This document shows, one piece after another, positions 54,702-63,114 of a stretch of 64,000 nt of DNA; position 1 is the first letter of the stretch, and every line of letters starts with the position of its first letter. Source of the stretch: JBLIRR01 sp049472395. Its GTDB lineage: Bacteria; SZUA-182; DTGQ01; JBLIRR01. The translations under genes were made by a program, and so were the position numbers. The stretch is taken from NCBI GenBank assembly GCA_049472395.1, contig JBLIRR010000030.1, positions 1 to 64,000 on the forward strand, read 5' to 3'. A model generated the notes under the pieces. It saw nothing but the letters and a program-made list of their open reading frames with translations, did not search any database and was not told where the DNA came from.

Positions 54702-54728
54702 GTAATTGAGAGGGCGGAGCTATATTAA
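54702..54728 (+). promoter_or_regulatory. Conserved leader motif, copy D (ops-like)
   Basis: Plus strand GTAATTGAGAGGGCGGAGCT then ATATTAA, about 165 bases upstream of the ATPase ATG. It is the closest relative of copy B and overlaps the 5' arm of a terminator-like hairpin, suggesting a regulated leader. Confidence 0.6.
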
Positions 54729-54745
54729 ATCCTCCCTCTTTTTTT
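54708..54745 (+). terminator. Intrinsic terminator/attenuator hairpin
   Basis: AGAGGG(C)GGA pairs with TCC(T)CCCTCT around a loop of about 11 bases, followed by seven Ts (54739-54745). It precedes the ATPase genes without any upstream plus-strand gene, which points to a leader attenuator rather than the end of an operon. Its 5' arm is motif copy D. Confidence 0.6.
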
Positions 54746-54893
54746 GTTCATATTTTTTATTCTTAGGACTTGGCCAAAAACATTTAAAAATCAGATATCG
54801 GTAAGGCCAGGACAATGCTTAATTTAAAAAATCATGTTGAGATGAAAGGGGCTCTCAGAGAACTCAATACGTGGTTTCTAAATTCTTCTGCTT

Positions 54894-55952
54894 ATGAAAT
54901 ATAGACAAGAAACAGCATTTATAAATAGAGAAAAAGAGCTCAGGGCTTTAGATGATTTTATACACAAGCGCCCTTCGGAAATTCTCTTTCTTCATGGTCC
55001 CAAATCTTCTGGTAAAACCACCTTGCTCTACCGGTTTTTTGAACAGGCGAACAAAGAGGAAAAGCTCGATATCAAGTTTATAAATTTGCGTGAAATACTA
55101 TTAACAAATTATAAGGAATTTTTGCAGGTTTTTTTTCAGAGAGATTATTCTGGACAAAAGGAAGATATAAAAGAAAAAAGAGAATATGATCTTAAGGTTT
55201 TCAAACTTTCTATAGAGACATTAAAGGGTCTTGAAAATAATGAACTCGATCCCTTTGCAGTCATGAAAGGGGAATTACGAAAATTAGTCAAGAAGGGGAT
55301 TAAACCCGTTATTATAATTGATGAACTGCAGGCATTAGATGAGATTTATCTGAATGGGGGCCGACGATTAATAACAGAGCTCTTTAACTTTTTCGTCGCT
55401 ATGACCAAAGAGTCCCATTTAGCCCACATCATCATTTCCTCGTCAGATGGGTATTTTATCGAGACTGTATATACAGATAGCAAGCTTAAGAAAACTTCAA
55501 GATTTTATGAAATTAATTACCTCGCATACGAAGATACAATAGAATGGCTATCCAATATAGAGAAATATTCATGTATTAAGGATTATACACTAAATAAAGA
55601 TGAGGCTGAAAAAATATGGGAAGTTGTCGGCGGCAGCATGTGGGAAATACAGGTCATACTGAGTGAGATATTTTCTCGTCCTTTAGAAGAAGTCTTGGAA
55701 CAATACAAGCTTCAGATGCGGGGAATTATCGTTGATTATGTAAAGGCAGATCCTCAAAAAGAAAAAATTTTTTCCTTATTTTTAAATAAATCGACTATTT
55801 CTTTTGCAGATGTAAAAGATGTTCAAGATTTTAAAGAATTACTCTGCGATATGGTAAGAAATAACATCCTTTACTATGATCCAACATTAGCAATCTTTTA
55901 TCCTCAAGGGCGTAGTTTGGAATGGGGGATCAAATTATATTTCATCTCATAA
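54894..55952 (+). CDS. Archaeal-type AAA ATPase, copy 1
   Basis: The 352-residue P-loop ATPase of the ATPase_2 type has FLHGPKSSGKTTLLYRFFE (Walker A, residues 30-50), PVIIIDELQALDEI (Walker B) and a sensor-like IIISSSDGYF. A C-terminal winged-helix-like part (NNILYYDPTLAIFYPQGRSL) follows. It is 85 to 90 per cent like copies 2 and 3 by eye, except residues about 285-320, where the sequence is unrelated. Function unknown; such ATPases accompany toxin-antitoxin and nucleotidyltransferase genes. Followed by a VapB-like gene. Confidence 0.85.
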   Translation: MKYRQETAFINREKELRALDDFIHKRPSEILFLHGPKSSGKTTLLYRFFEQANKEEKLDIKFINLREILLTNYKEFLQVFFQRDYSGQKEDIKEKREYDLKVFKLSIETLKGLENNELDPFAVMKGELRKLVKKGIKPVIIIDELQALDEIYLNGGRRLITELFNFFVAMTKESHLAHIIISSSDGYFIETVYTDSKLKKTSRFYEINYLAYEDTIEWLSNIEKYSCIKDYTLNKDEAEKIWEVVGGSMWEIQVILSEIFSRPLEEVLEQYKLQMRGIIVDYVKADPQKEKIFSLFLNKSTISFADVKDVQDFKELLCDMVRNNILYYDPTLAIFYPQGRSLEWGIKLYFIS

Positions 55953-56016
55953 GCGAGTATATTAATGAAATAAAACCACAAATTTCACTGATTAATTAAG
56001 AAATCAGGAGATAAAA

Positions 56017-56229
56017 ATGTATGCGATTGAATTTCAAACAAGAATTAAAAAAGGAAAGATCGAAATTCCCCAGGAATATAGAGGAAAACTAAAAGAGAAT
56101 GTAAAAGTTATTATTCTAATAGAGGAAAAAACAATATCCTCCAATATGATTGACAAACTTTTAGATTCTCCCCTCAAAGTACCCAACTTCAAACCTTTTA
56201 CAAGGGAAGAAATTCATGAACGGAAGTAG
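56017..56229 (+). CDS. Small antitoxin-like protein (VapB/AbrB type)
   Basis: The 70 residues have a short beta-rich N-terminus (IEFQTRIKKGKIEIPQEY), typical of VapB/AbrB-fold or DUF2281-like antitoxins, and a C-terminal acidic/basic tail that could bind a PIN toxin. SD AGGAG lies 7 bases before the ATG. Its stop overlaps the start of a truncated PIN gene, as in a vapBC operon. Confidence 0.65.
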   Translation: MYAIEFQTRIKKGKIEIPQEYRGKLKENVKVIILIEEKTISSNMIDKLLDSPLKVPNFKPFTREEIHERK

Positions 56230-56545
56230 GGAAAATATAATAATTAGCGCGCAGATCATAAATGAGGTCTGTGTCAATCTTATTAAGAAAGCACAGTTTT
56301 CAGAAGAAAATATACAAGAATTAGTTACATCTTTTTATGAAAAATACACTGTCATAGACAATTGTAAGAAAATTCTCATTAAAGCATCTCAATTACGCAA
56401 AGATAACCGGTTTTCTTTTTGGGACAGCATTATCATAGCAAGTGCATTGTCTTCAATTACAAGTATTCTTTACTCTGAGGATATGCAAGATGGTTTTGTA
56501 GTAGAAAATAAACTTAGAATTGAGAATCCTTTTAAAAACAATTAG
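56216..56545 (+). pseudogene. PIN-domain toxin (VapC-like), N-terminally truncated
   Basis: The 109 residues correspond to the C-terminal part of a PIN toxin: ISAQIINEVCVNLIKKA (second acidic motif Glu), FSFWDSIIIASAL (third Asp), SILYSEDMQDG (final acidic). The N-terminal beta strand with the first catalytic Asp (FxDTN) is absent. The open frame starts at ATG 56216 inside the antitoxin's end, so about 30 codons are missing. The toxin is probably inactive. Confidence 0.65.
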
Positions 56546-56576
56546 ATATCATCAATGTCCAATTAGTTTAAATAAT

Positions 56577-57649
56577 ATGAAATATAGAAAAGAAGTAGCC
56601 TTTATCAATAGGGAAGAAGAGCTGGCCTATCTAGGCGGGTATATTGCGGACAGGCCGGAATCCATCCTATTCCTCCATGGCCCCAAATCATCTGGTAAAA
56701 CCACTTTGCTCTATCGTTTTTTTGAAAAGGTAAGCAAAGAAGAAAAGCTCGATATCAAGTTTATAAATTTGCGAAAAATATTATTGATTAATTATAAAGA
56801 TTTTTTACAATCTTTTTTTCAAATAGATTATTCCCGACAAAAGGAGGATATAAAAGAAAAACGGGAATATGATCTTAAGGTTTTAAACTTTCTATAGAAA
56901 CACTCAGAGGATTGGAGAATAAAGAATTAGATCCATTTGTTGTTATGGAAATGGAATTACTAAAACTAGTCAAAAAGGGGATCAAACCAGTCATTATAAT
57001 TGATGAACTCCAGGCATTGGATGAGATTTATTTGAATGGGGGCTGGCGATTAATTACAGAGCTATTTAACTTTTTCGTCGCTATGACCAAAGAGTCGCAT
57101 TTAGCCCACATCATCATCTCTTCATCAGATGGATATTTTATCGAAACCGTATATACGGACAGCAAGCTTAAGAAAACTTCAAGATTTTTCGAAATTAATT
57201 ACCTTACATACGAAGATACCATAGAATGGCTATCCAATATTGAGAAATATTCATGTATCAAGGATTATACATTAAATAAAGATGATGCCGAAAAAATATG
57301 GGAAGTTGTTGGCGGTAGCATGTGGGAAATACAGACCATACTGAGTGAGTTATTTTCTCGTTCCCTTGAAGATGTATTAAAAGAATATATAATGAGGATG
57401 CACGGTATTATTGATGATTATATGGGCTTTAATCAAGGTAAAGTTGAAATATTACGTTTTTTTACAGAACATCAAAAGCTTTCGAGAAAAGAAATGGCCC
57501 AATTCATAACGCGTCCTCCCGAAGAAGTTGAGTATTTACTCAAGGATATGGTTAAAAACAATATTCTTTACTATGACCCAACATTAGCCATATTTTATCC
57601 TCAAGGGCGTAGTTTGGAATGGGGGATCAAATTATATTTCACCTCATAA
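56577..57649 (+). pseudogene. Archaeal-type AAA ATPase, copy 2, frameshifted
   Basis: Frame one runs from ATG 56577 to a premature TAG at 56895-56897; a second frame resumes just after (VMEMELLKLV onward) to 57649. Against copy 3, the run GTTTTTAAAC is GTTTTAAAC here: one T is missing around 56881-56884. Both Walker motifs survive in different frames (GPKSSGKTT; PVIIIDELQALDE). It may be simple decay, or a slippage site; a T4/T5 run is short for phase variation. Confidence 0.85.
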
Positions 57650-58081
57650 GCGCGCGCATTAATTTCATTTGAATTATGAATATAGATAATATTGTAAAAG
57701 AGATAAAAAGAGAAAATAGTAATGAAAAGAATAAAGGAAAAAATAATCCAAGCCTTTAAGGAAGTTGATAAACTAAAACAAGATTTGCTCAAAATTGATA
57801 GTGCGATGGAAAAAATGATTCTTACTTTTCGGATCTCTGGCTGAGGAAGATGAAATAAAATCTGTCGATTTTGATATTGATATCGCTGTAAAATCTGATA
57901 AACATTATCAATTAGTAAGCAGGGCAATGCAAAGCAAATTTAAGGTTGATGTTGTGGATCTTGAGTGTGTACATGAGAAAATTTCAATTTAAACAAAGCC
58001 ATACCCTTTTTATTAAGAATCTTCAAAAAATAGTTGCTGCCCTTTAATGAGATTTATCCAATTTTATGAATTATTATACAT
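57650..58081. other. Intergenic stretch containing a nucleotidyltransferase remnant
   Basis: These 432 bases between ATPase copies 2 and 3 hold the frameshifted nucleotidyltransferase fragment (57722-57992) and otherwise only AT-rich spacer. No intact ORF or RNA structure is supported. Confidence 0.5.
57722..57992 (+). pseudogene. MNT-type minimal nucleotidyltransferase, frameshifted
   Basis: From ATG 57722 the frame gives MKRIKEKIIQAFKEVDKLKQ and stops at TGA 57841-57843; a shifted frame just upstream continues GSLAEEDEIKSVDFDIDIAV, the GSxAxxD...DxD signature of minimal nucleotidyltransferases (MNT, often antitoxins), then VDVVDLE and TAA. One frameshift near 57830 breaks it. Such proteins accompany HEPN toxins; no HEPN gene is seen nearby. 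Confidence 0.65.
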
Positions 58082-59158
58082 ATGAAATATAAACAAGAAA
58101 TAGCTTTTATTAACAGAGAAAAAGACCTGAGGGCTTTAGGTGATTTTATAAACAAGCGCCCATCAGAAATTCTCTTTCTTCATGGTCCCAAATCTTCCGG
58201 TAAAACCACCTTGCTTTACCGGTTTTTTGAAAAGTTGAGCACAGAAGAAAAGCTAGACATCAAATATATAAATTTAAGAAAAATCTTATTGATTAATTAT
58301 AAGGATTTCTTACAATCTTTTTTTCAACTAGATTATTCTCGACAAAAGGAGGATATAAAAGAAAAACGGGAATATGATCTTAAGGTTTTTAAACTTTCTA
58401 TAGAAACACTTAGGGGCTTGGAGAATAAAGAATTAGATCCGTTTGTTGTGATGGAAATGGAATTGTCGAAACTAGTCAAGAAGGGGATCAAACCCATTAT
58501 TATAATTGATGAGCTACAGGCATTGGATGAGATTTATTTGAATGGAGGCCGGCGATTAATAACAGAGCTATTTAACTTTTTCGTCGCTATGACTAAAGAG
58601 TCGCATTTAGCCCACATCATCATCTCCTCGTCAGATGGATATTTTATCGAGACTGTATACACAGACAGCAAGCTAAAGAAAACTTCAAGATTTTTCGAAA
58701 TTAATTACCTCACATATGAAGATACCATGGAATGGCTATCCAATATAGAGAGGTATTCATGTATCAAAGATTATACATTAAATAAAGACGAGGCTGAAAA
58801 AATATGGGAAGTTGTTGGTGGCAGCATGTGGGAAATACAGTCTATACTGAGTGAGTTATTTTCTCGTTCGCTTAAAGATGTATTAGAAGAATATAAAATG
58901 AGGATGCGTGGTATTATTGATGATTATGTGGGCTTTAATCAAGGTAAAGTTGAAATATTACGTTTTTTTACAGAACATCAAAAGCTTTCGAGAAAAGAAA
59001 TGGCCCAATTCATAACGCGTCCTTCGGAAGAAGTTGAGTTTTTACTCAAAGATATGGTTAAAAATAACATCCTTTACTACGATCCAACATTAGCCATCTT
59101 TTATCCTCAAGGGAGTAGTTTGGAATGGGGGATCAAATTATATTTTGAGAAAATTTAA
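58082..59158 (+). CDS. Archaeal-type AAA ATPase, copy 3
   Basis: The 358-residue intact copy has GPKSSGKTTLLYRFFEK (Walker A), KPIIIIDELQALDEI (Walker B) and the C-terminal wHTH-like VEILRFFTEHQKLSRKEMAQ, shared with copy 2 but not copy 1. Near identity with the other copies in the first 280 residues suggests recent tandem duplication and gene conversion. Function unknown. Confidence 0.88.
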   Translation: MKYKQEIAFINREKDLRALGDFINKRPSEILFLHGPKSSGKTTLLYRFFEKLSTEEKLDIKYINLRKILLINYKDFLQSFFQLDYSRQKEDIKEKREYDLKVFKLSIETLRGLENKELDPFVVMEMELSKLVKKGIKPIIIIDELQALDEIYLNGGRRLITELFNFFVAMTKESHLAHIIISSSDGYFIETVYTDSKLKKTSRFFEINYLTYEDTMEWLSNIERYSCIKDYTLNKDEAEKIWEVVGGSMWEIQSILSELFSRSLKDVLEEYKMRMRGIIDDYVGFNQGKVEILRFFTEHQKLSRKEMAQFITRPSEEVEFLLKDMVKNNILYYDPTLAIFYPQGSSLEWGIKLYFEKI

Positions 59159-59694
59159 CAAGTCATGATGCATCTTAATAAATCAGAACAATTTAAAGAT
59201 CGTTTGATAATACTTTCTAAAAAACGTGTAAAATGGATTTACACTACGTAAAGTACCAAATTTTCGAGTTATTAAGTTGCCCCATAAACCGATCAAGTTA
59301 TTACCGGCGCGCAATTTAAAGTTTATATCTGGTAATAAGATTACTCTCACATGGGCCGAGAAGTGAGGAAAATCATGCGATTAGTATCAAGAGCAATGCT
59401 TAAAAATAAAAAATATAACCCTTTCTGAAAAATTGTTTGATATATTAAAAATTGTGACCTATGAAATTAGAATTTTAAATTCACACAGAAAAAATGAGCT
59501 TATTTTAACTTAATCAAAGACATTACAAGGATCATCCGATACGATAAATCTTGATGGGTAGCACTATTATCCTTTAAACAATCCGAATGAACAAATTAAA
59601 AGCAAGGGACCATCTTTCAAGCATATATCAGAAGAGATCATTTCTTCATTCCGTATCTTATAACGATGAGAAATTATAAAGGGTAAATTCGATA
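59159..59694. other. Degraded intergenic region after ATPase copy 3
   Basis: These 536 bases have no intact gene. A short reading frame ends at 59247, and an overlapping one (translating as VPNFRVIKLPHKPIKLLPA and ending at a TGA near 59367) looks like a remnant, but I cannot assign a family. The rest is AT-rich. The CapD-like gene begins at a TTG at the right end. Confidence 0.45.
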
Positions 59695-61602
59695 TTGAAA
59701 AAGTTGTTTAATAAGAATTTTTGGATTATATTATTATGTGATATTTGCCTTATTATAGCGGCTTATTGGCTATCATACCTTTTTCGCTTTGAGTTTAGAA
59801 TTCCTCACAACAACTATATTAACTTTCATAATACGCTTTTACCTATATTAATCATAAAGACTGCCACATTCTTTTACTTTGGTCTTTATAGAGGAATGTA
59901 TAGATATACGAGTATTTCAGATTTACTTAATATAATAAAAGCATCATTAGTGAGTTCCGCCGTCATTGCATTGGGTTTATTAACAATTCATCGTTTTGAG
60001 GGATTTGCTCGTTCTGTATATTTTATTGATGGAATGCTGACAGTATGTTTTATTGGAGGATTTCGCTTGAGCATGAGACTTATTATCTCTAAAACAAAAA
60101 GAGATGCTCAAAAGAAATATGCTTATAATCCTCAAAAAAGTTTGCTCATTATTGGCGCAGGAGATGCGGGAGAAAAGATACTGCGCGAAATAAAGGAAAA
60201 TACTAATCTCCATTATAAGGTTCTGGGTTTTCTGGATGATGATAAAAAAAAGCATAATAAATACATCCATAATGTAAAGATACTTGGAGAAATTAATAAG
60301 ATTAATACGGTGATAGATCAGATGCATAAAAATCTCGATGAAATACTTATTGCACTGCCTTCTGTAAATGGAGAACGCATGCATGAAATAATTAGTCTAT
60401 GCCAGGGAACTATGGCCAAATGTCGTACTATACCAGGAATCGGAGAGTTAATAAATGGAAGGGTTACAGCATCGGCAATACGAGATGTTTCTTATGAGGA
60501 TTTGTTAGGAAGAGAACCGATTAGATTAAATCTTCAACAAATAGGCTCTTATTTAACGGGAAAATCTGTATTAATTACAGGAGCCGGTGGTTCTATAGGT
60601 TCTGAATTATGTAGACAAGTATCTATATTTAAACCTGAACAATTGATAATCTTTGATAGAGCGGAAAGTCGATTATATGATTTAGAAATGGAACTAAGAC
60701 AAATTTTCCCACAGCAAAAAATTGTGCCAGTGTTAGGTTCAATAACATGTCAAAAAAGCGTAGAAAGGGTATTCTCTTTTTGGAAACCTCATGTAGTTTT
60801 TCACGCTGCAGCTTATAAACATGTCCCTATAATGGAGGCGCAACCTTGGGAAGCAATTTATAATAATATTATTGGGACAAAGCATGTTTTAGATGCAACA
60901 ATTAACGAGAAATGCGAAAAATTTGTATTGGTTTCAACAGATAAAGCAGTAAGACCTACTAATGTTATGGGTGCAACGAAGCGCATTACGGAAAAATACC
61001 TTATCCAAAGAAATGAAGAGTCTAATGGGACAAAGGCTATGGCAGTGCGTTTTGGAAATGTTGTGGGTAGTGCCGGCAGTGTCATCCCTTTATTTAAAAA
61101 ACAGATTGCTTGTGGAGGACCGGTAACTGTCACACACCCTTCAGTGATTCGTTATTTTATGACTATTAGCGAAGCATGTCAATTAATACTCCAAGCCGGG
61201 GCTATTGGACAAAAGGGGAGTATCTATATTTTAAAAATGGGCAAGCCTGTAAAAATAGTTGATGTTGCGCGTGATCTCATTCGTCTTTCCGGATTTGAAC
61301 CTGATAAGGATATTAAGATTAAGTTTACCGGATTAAGACCTGGAGAAAAACTTTACGAAGAATTAATTACGAGTGAAGAAGGCATTGTACCAACCGACCA
61401 TGAAAAGCTCATGGTACTGAAACCGGGAATAAATAATAATGGATCTCCGATAAAATCACGAGAAGACTTTGATAAAATAATCAATGATTTAGCTAAACTA
61501 GGAAATAAATACGATAAAGATGGTATTAAAAAGAAAATAAAGGAAATTGTGCCGGAATATTCACTTTATTGCTCAGAAAAAGATGGAATTCTTAAGGCCT
61601 AG
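59695..61602 (+). CDS. Membrane-bound nucleotide-sugar 4,6-dehydratase (CapD/WbpM/FlaA1-like)
   Basis: The 635 residues: four predicted membrane segments in residues 1-130 (IILLCDICLIIAAYWLSYLF first), a CoA-binding-like Rossmann domain (SLLIIGAGDAGEKILREI) and a dehydratase domain (VLITGAGGSIGSELCRQV, HAAAYKHVPIMEAQP, STDKAVRPTNVMGATKRITE, RFGNVVGSAGSV). WbpM-type enzymes dehydrate UDP-GlcNAc and feed QuiNAc or BacNAc. The initiation codon is TTG; AAGGG lies about 11 bases before. Length is typical of the family. Confidence 0.9.
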   Translation: MKKLFNKNFWIILLCDICLIIAAYWLSYLFRFEFRIPHNNYINFHNTLLPILIIKTATFFYFGLYRGMYRYTSISDLLNIIKASLVSSAVIALGLLTIHRFEGFARSVYFIDGMLTVCFIGGFRLSMRLIISKTKRDAQKKYAYNPQKSLLIIGAGDAGEKILREIKENTNLHYKVLGFLDDDKKKHNKYIHNVKILGEINKINTVIDQMHKNLDEILIALPSVNGERMHEIISLCQGTMAKCRTIPGIGELINGRVTASAIRDVSYEDLLGREPIRLNLQQIGSYLTGKSVLITGAGGSIGSELCRQVSIFKPEQLIIFDRAESRLYDLEMELRQIFPQQKIVPVLGSITCQKSVERVFSFWKPHVVFHAAAYKHVPIMEAQPWEAIYNNIIGTKHVLDATINEKCEKFVLVSTDKAVRPTNVMGATKRITEKYLIQRNEESNGTKAMAVRFGNVVGSAGSVIPLFKKQIACGGPVTVTHPSVIRYFMTISEACQLILQAGAIGQKGSIYILKMGKPVKIVDVARDLIRLSGFEPDKDIKIKFTGLRPGEKLYEELITSEEGIVPTDHEKLMVLKPGINNNGSPIKSREDFDKIINDLAKLGNKYDKDGIKKKIKEIVPEYSLYCSEKDGILKA

Positions 61603-61746
61603 TAAAAAAAGGGGATTCTTTCAAATAAGGGTATAAATAATATGAAATGTTCTGAAAAAAAAGATAGAACGGTCTGATTTAAATTTCTTGTGGTTTGTTA
61701 AAAATCTTTTTACTTGACTTTCAGGGCACTCTAAAAGGCCTAAATA

Positions 61747-63114
61747 ATGGAAAATATATTGGCGCAAATAGCTACTATTTTAATGCACATTGTGACTATT
61801 GGTTTTTCCTATTTCTTAGTCAGAACTGCCGGTTTCTCCATAAAACGTCTAAGTATTCCTATGTGGCTATATGCAAACTATTTGCTGTTTTCTTTCCTAT
61901 TTATGCCTGCAGCATACTGGGGTTGGTTCCCTTCGTTTAGTGGCACCTACTTCGACACTGAAATTCTCGGCTTAGCTTGGATTCTCAGCGGTGTTTGCCT
62001 AATTTTTATGACCACGGGCTACGTTGTCGCCATGCATATCCTCAAGTTCCGGGTATCAGGAGGGAACCTTAAGAAAGGGTCTCGTAGGATTGACTCCCTA
62101 GTGCCCCCATTGGCTGCGTTTGGCCTGTGCGTCATAGTATTCGTACTATATATGCGGTTAATACCTGAAATTCCTTTATTGGTTTTGTTCAAAGAGCATT
62201 CTTACTACGTTGCACGGATATCACGCAGCATGGCAACAAATGCTTTTAAGGGAGGGAAGCTTCACTACTACTCTAATTTCTTTGAATATTTGCTGCCTTT
62301 TGTTACTCTATATATTTTCGGAATTGCATTAAAGCGTGTTAGGTATAGATCCTCCTTAATTGCCATTGGATGCATTTTATTCACCATTTTTGTGGCTATA
62401 CACACAACGGCTAAAGCTGGCTTTTTCGATTTTTTAGTAGCCTTGTTTTTTGTTTACATGCTGATTAGAAAAGGAGGATTTGTCTCTTTCGGCACATATA
62501 TCGTATATGGTACTATAGGGATAATTCTGTTAATAGGGCTTTTTTGGTGGTTCACCGGAGAACATTTTGGAGGGCTCATTGGCAATGTGTTCCAAGCTCT
62601 GTTGGCGGGAATAGATAGGCTCGCTGTCGGCCAGATCCAATCATTATATTGGAATCTTGCTTTCGTGAAACGAATCGGCTATTTTTATGGTAAGACTTTC
62701 CCAAATCCCATGGGAATTTTTCCATGGAAACAAGTCCAACTCAACCTGTCGGTTGCATCTTTTGCAGCAGCATCTTCTAAAAGCCAGGTGATTGGTTCGT
62801 ATCCAGCCGTTTTTTGGACCGAGGTATACGCTAACTTCGGAGTATGGATGTCGATCGCATCCGCATTTTTCGTCGGACTATATGTATGCTTGCTAAATGC
62901 ATTAGTGGCAAACCAATTTTATTCTTCACTACGCGCAGCGCTCATGGCGTGGTTGATGGTCTTCCATGCTCGTCTTGCCCGTATAAGTATCGCACTTATC
63001 CTACCATTTCCAGAGACTTTATTGTTCATAATGCTATGGGCTTTGGTTTTTAGCATAATCAGGAGGCTAAACGTTGTTAGGAGGCTTAATGAAAATTTTA
63101 TATTACACAACTGA
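61747..63114 (+). CDS. Wzy-like oligosaccharide-repeat polymerase (membrane protein)
   Basis: The 455-residue polytopic protein has ten or more hydrophobic segments by eye, with a large external loop around residues 300-360 rich in Gly/Ser/Trp (GRTFPNPMGIFPWK-like region reads TFPNPMGIFPWKQ). Wzy polymerases share such topology without clear sequence motifs. Upstream is the CapD/WbpM gene and downstream a glycosyltransferase, the usual company. Specificity unknown. ATG start; 145 bases after the dehydratase. Confidence 0.6.
   Translation: MENILAQIATILMHIVTIGFSYFLVRTAGFSIKRLSIPMWLYANYLLFSFLFMPAAYWGWFPSFSGTYFDTEILGLAWILSGVCLIFMTTGYVVAMHILKFRVSGGNLKKGSRRIDSLVPPLAAFGLCVIVFVLYMRLIPEIPLLVLFKEHSYYVARISRSMATNAFKGGKLHYYSNFFEYLLPFVTLYIFGIALKRVRYRSSLIAIGCILFTIFVAIHTTAKAGFFDFLVALFFVYMLIRKGGFVSFGTYIVYGTIGIILLIGLFWWFTGEHFGGLIGNVFQALLAGIDRLAVGQIQSLYWNLAFVKRIGYFYGKTFPNPMGIFPWKQVQLNLSVASFAAASSKSQVIGSYPAVFWTEVYANFGVWMSIASAFFVGLYVCLLNALVANQFYSSLRAALMAWLMVFHARLARISIALILPFPETLLFIMLWALVFSIIRRLNVVRRLNENFILHN

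Larger units (their letters stand above)
54090..54893. other. Long divergent intergenic region with repeat, promoter, motifs and terminator
   Basis: These 804 bases contain no gene I can support. They hold the MITE-like palindrome (54220-54295), a perfect 15-base palindrome GTCAATAATATTGAC (54313-54327) that could be an operator, a plus promoter, leader-motif copies C and D, and an intrinsic terminator-like hairpin overlapping copy D. Confidence 0.65.

Noticed and set aside
57601..57927. Minus-strand 108-residue ORF
   Set aside because: Hydrophobic, AT-driven shadow of the MNT remnant and the ATPase end; no supporting context.
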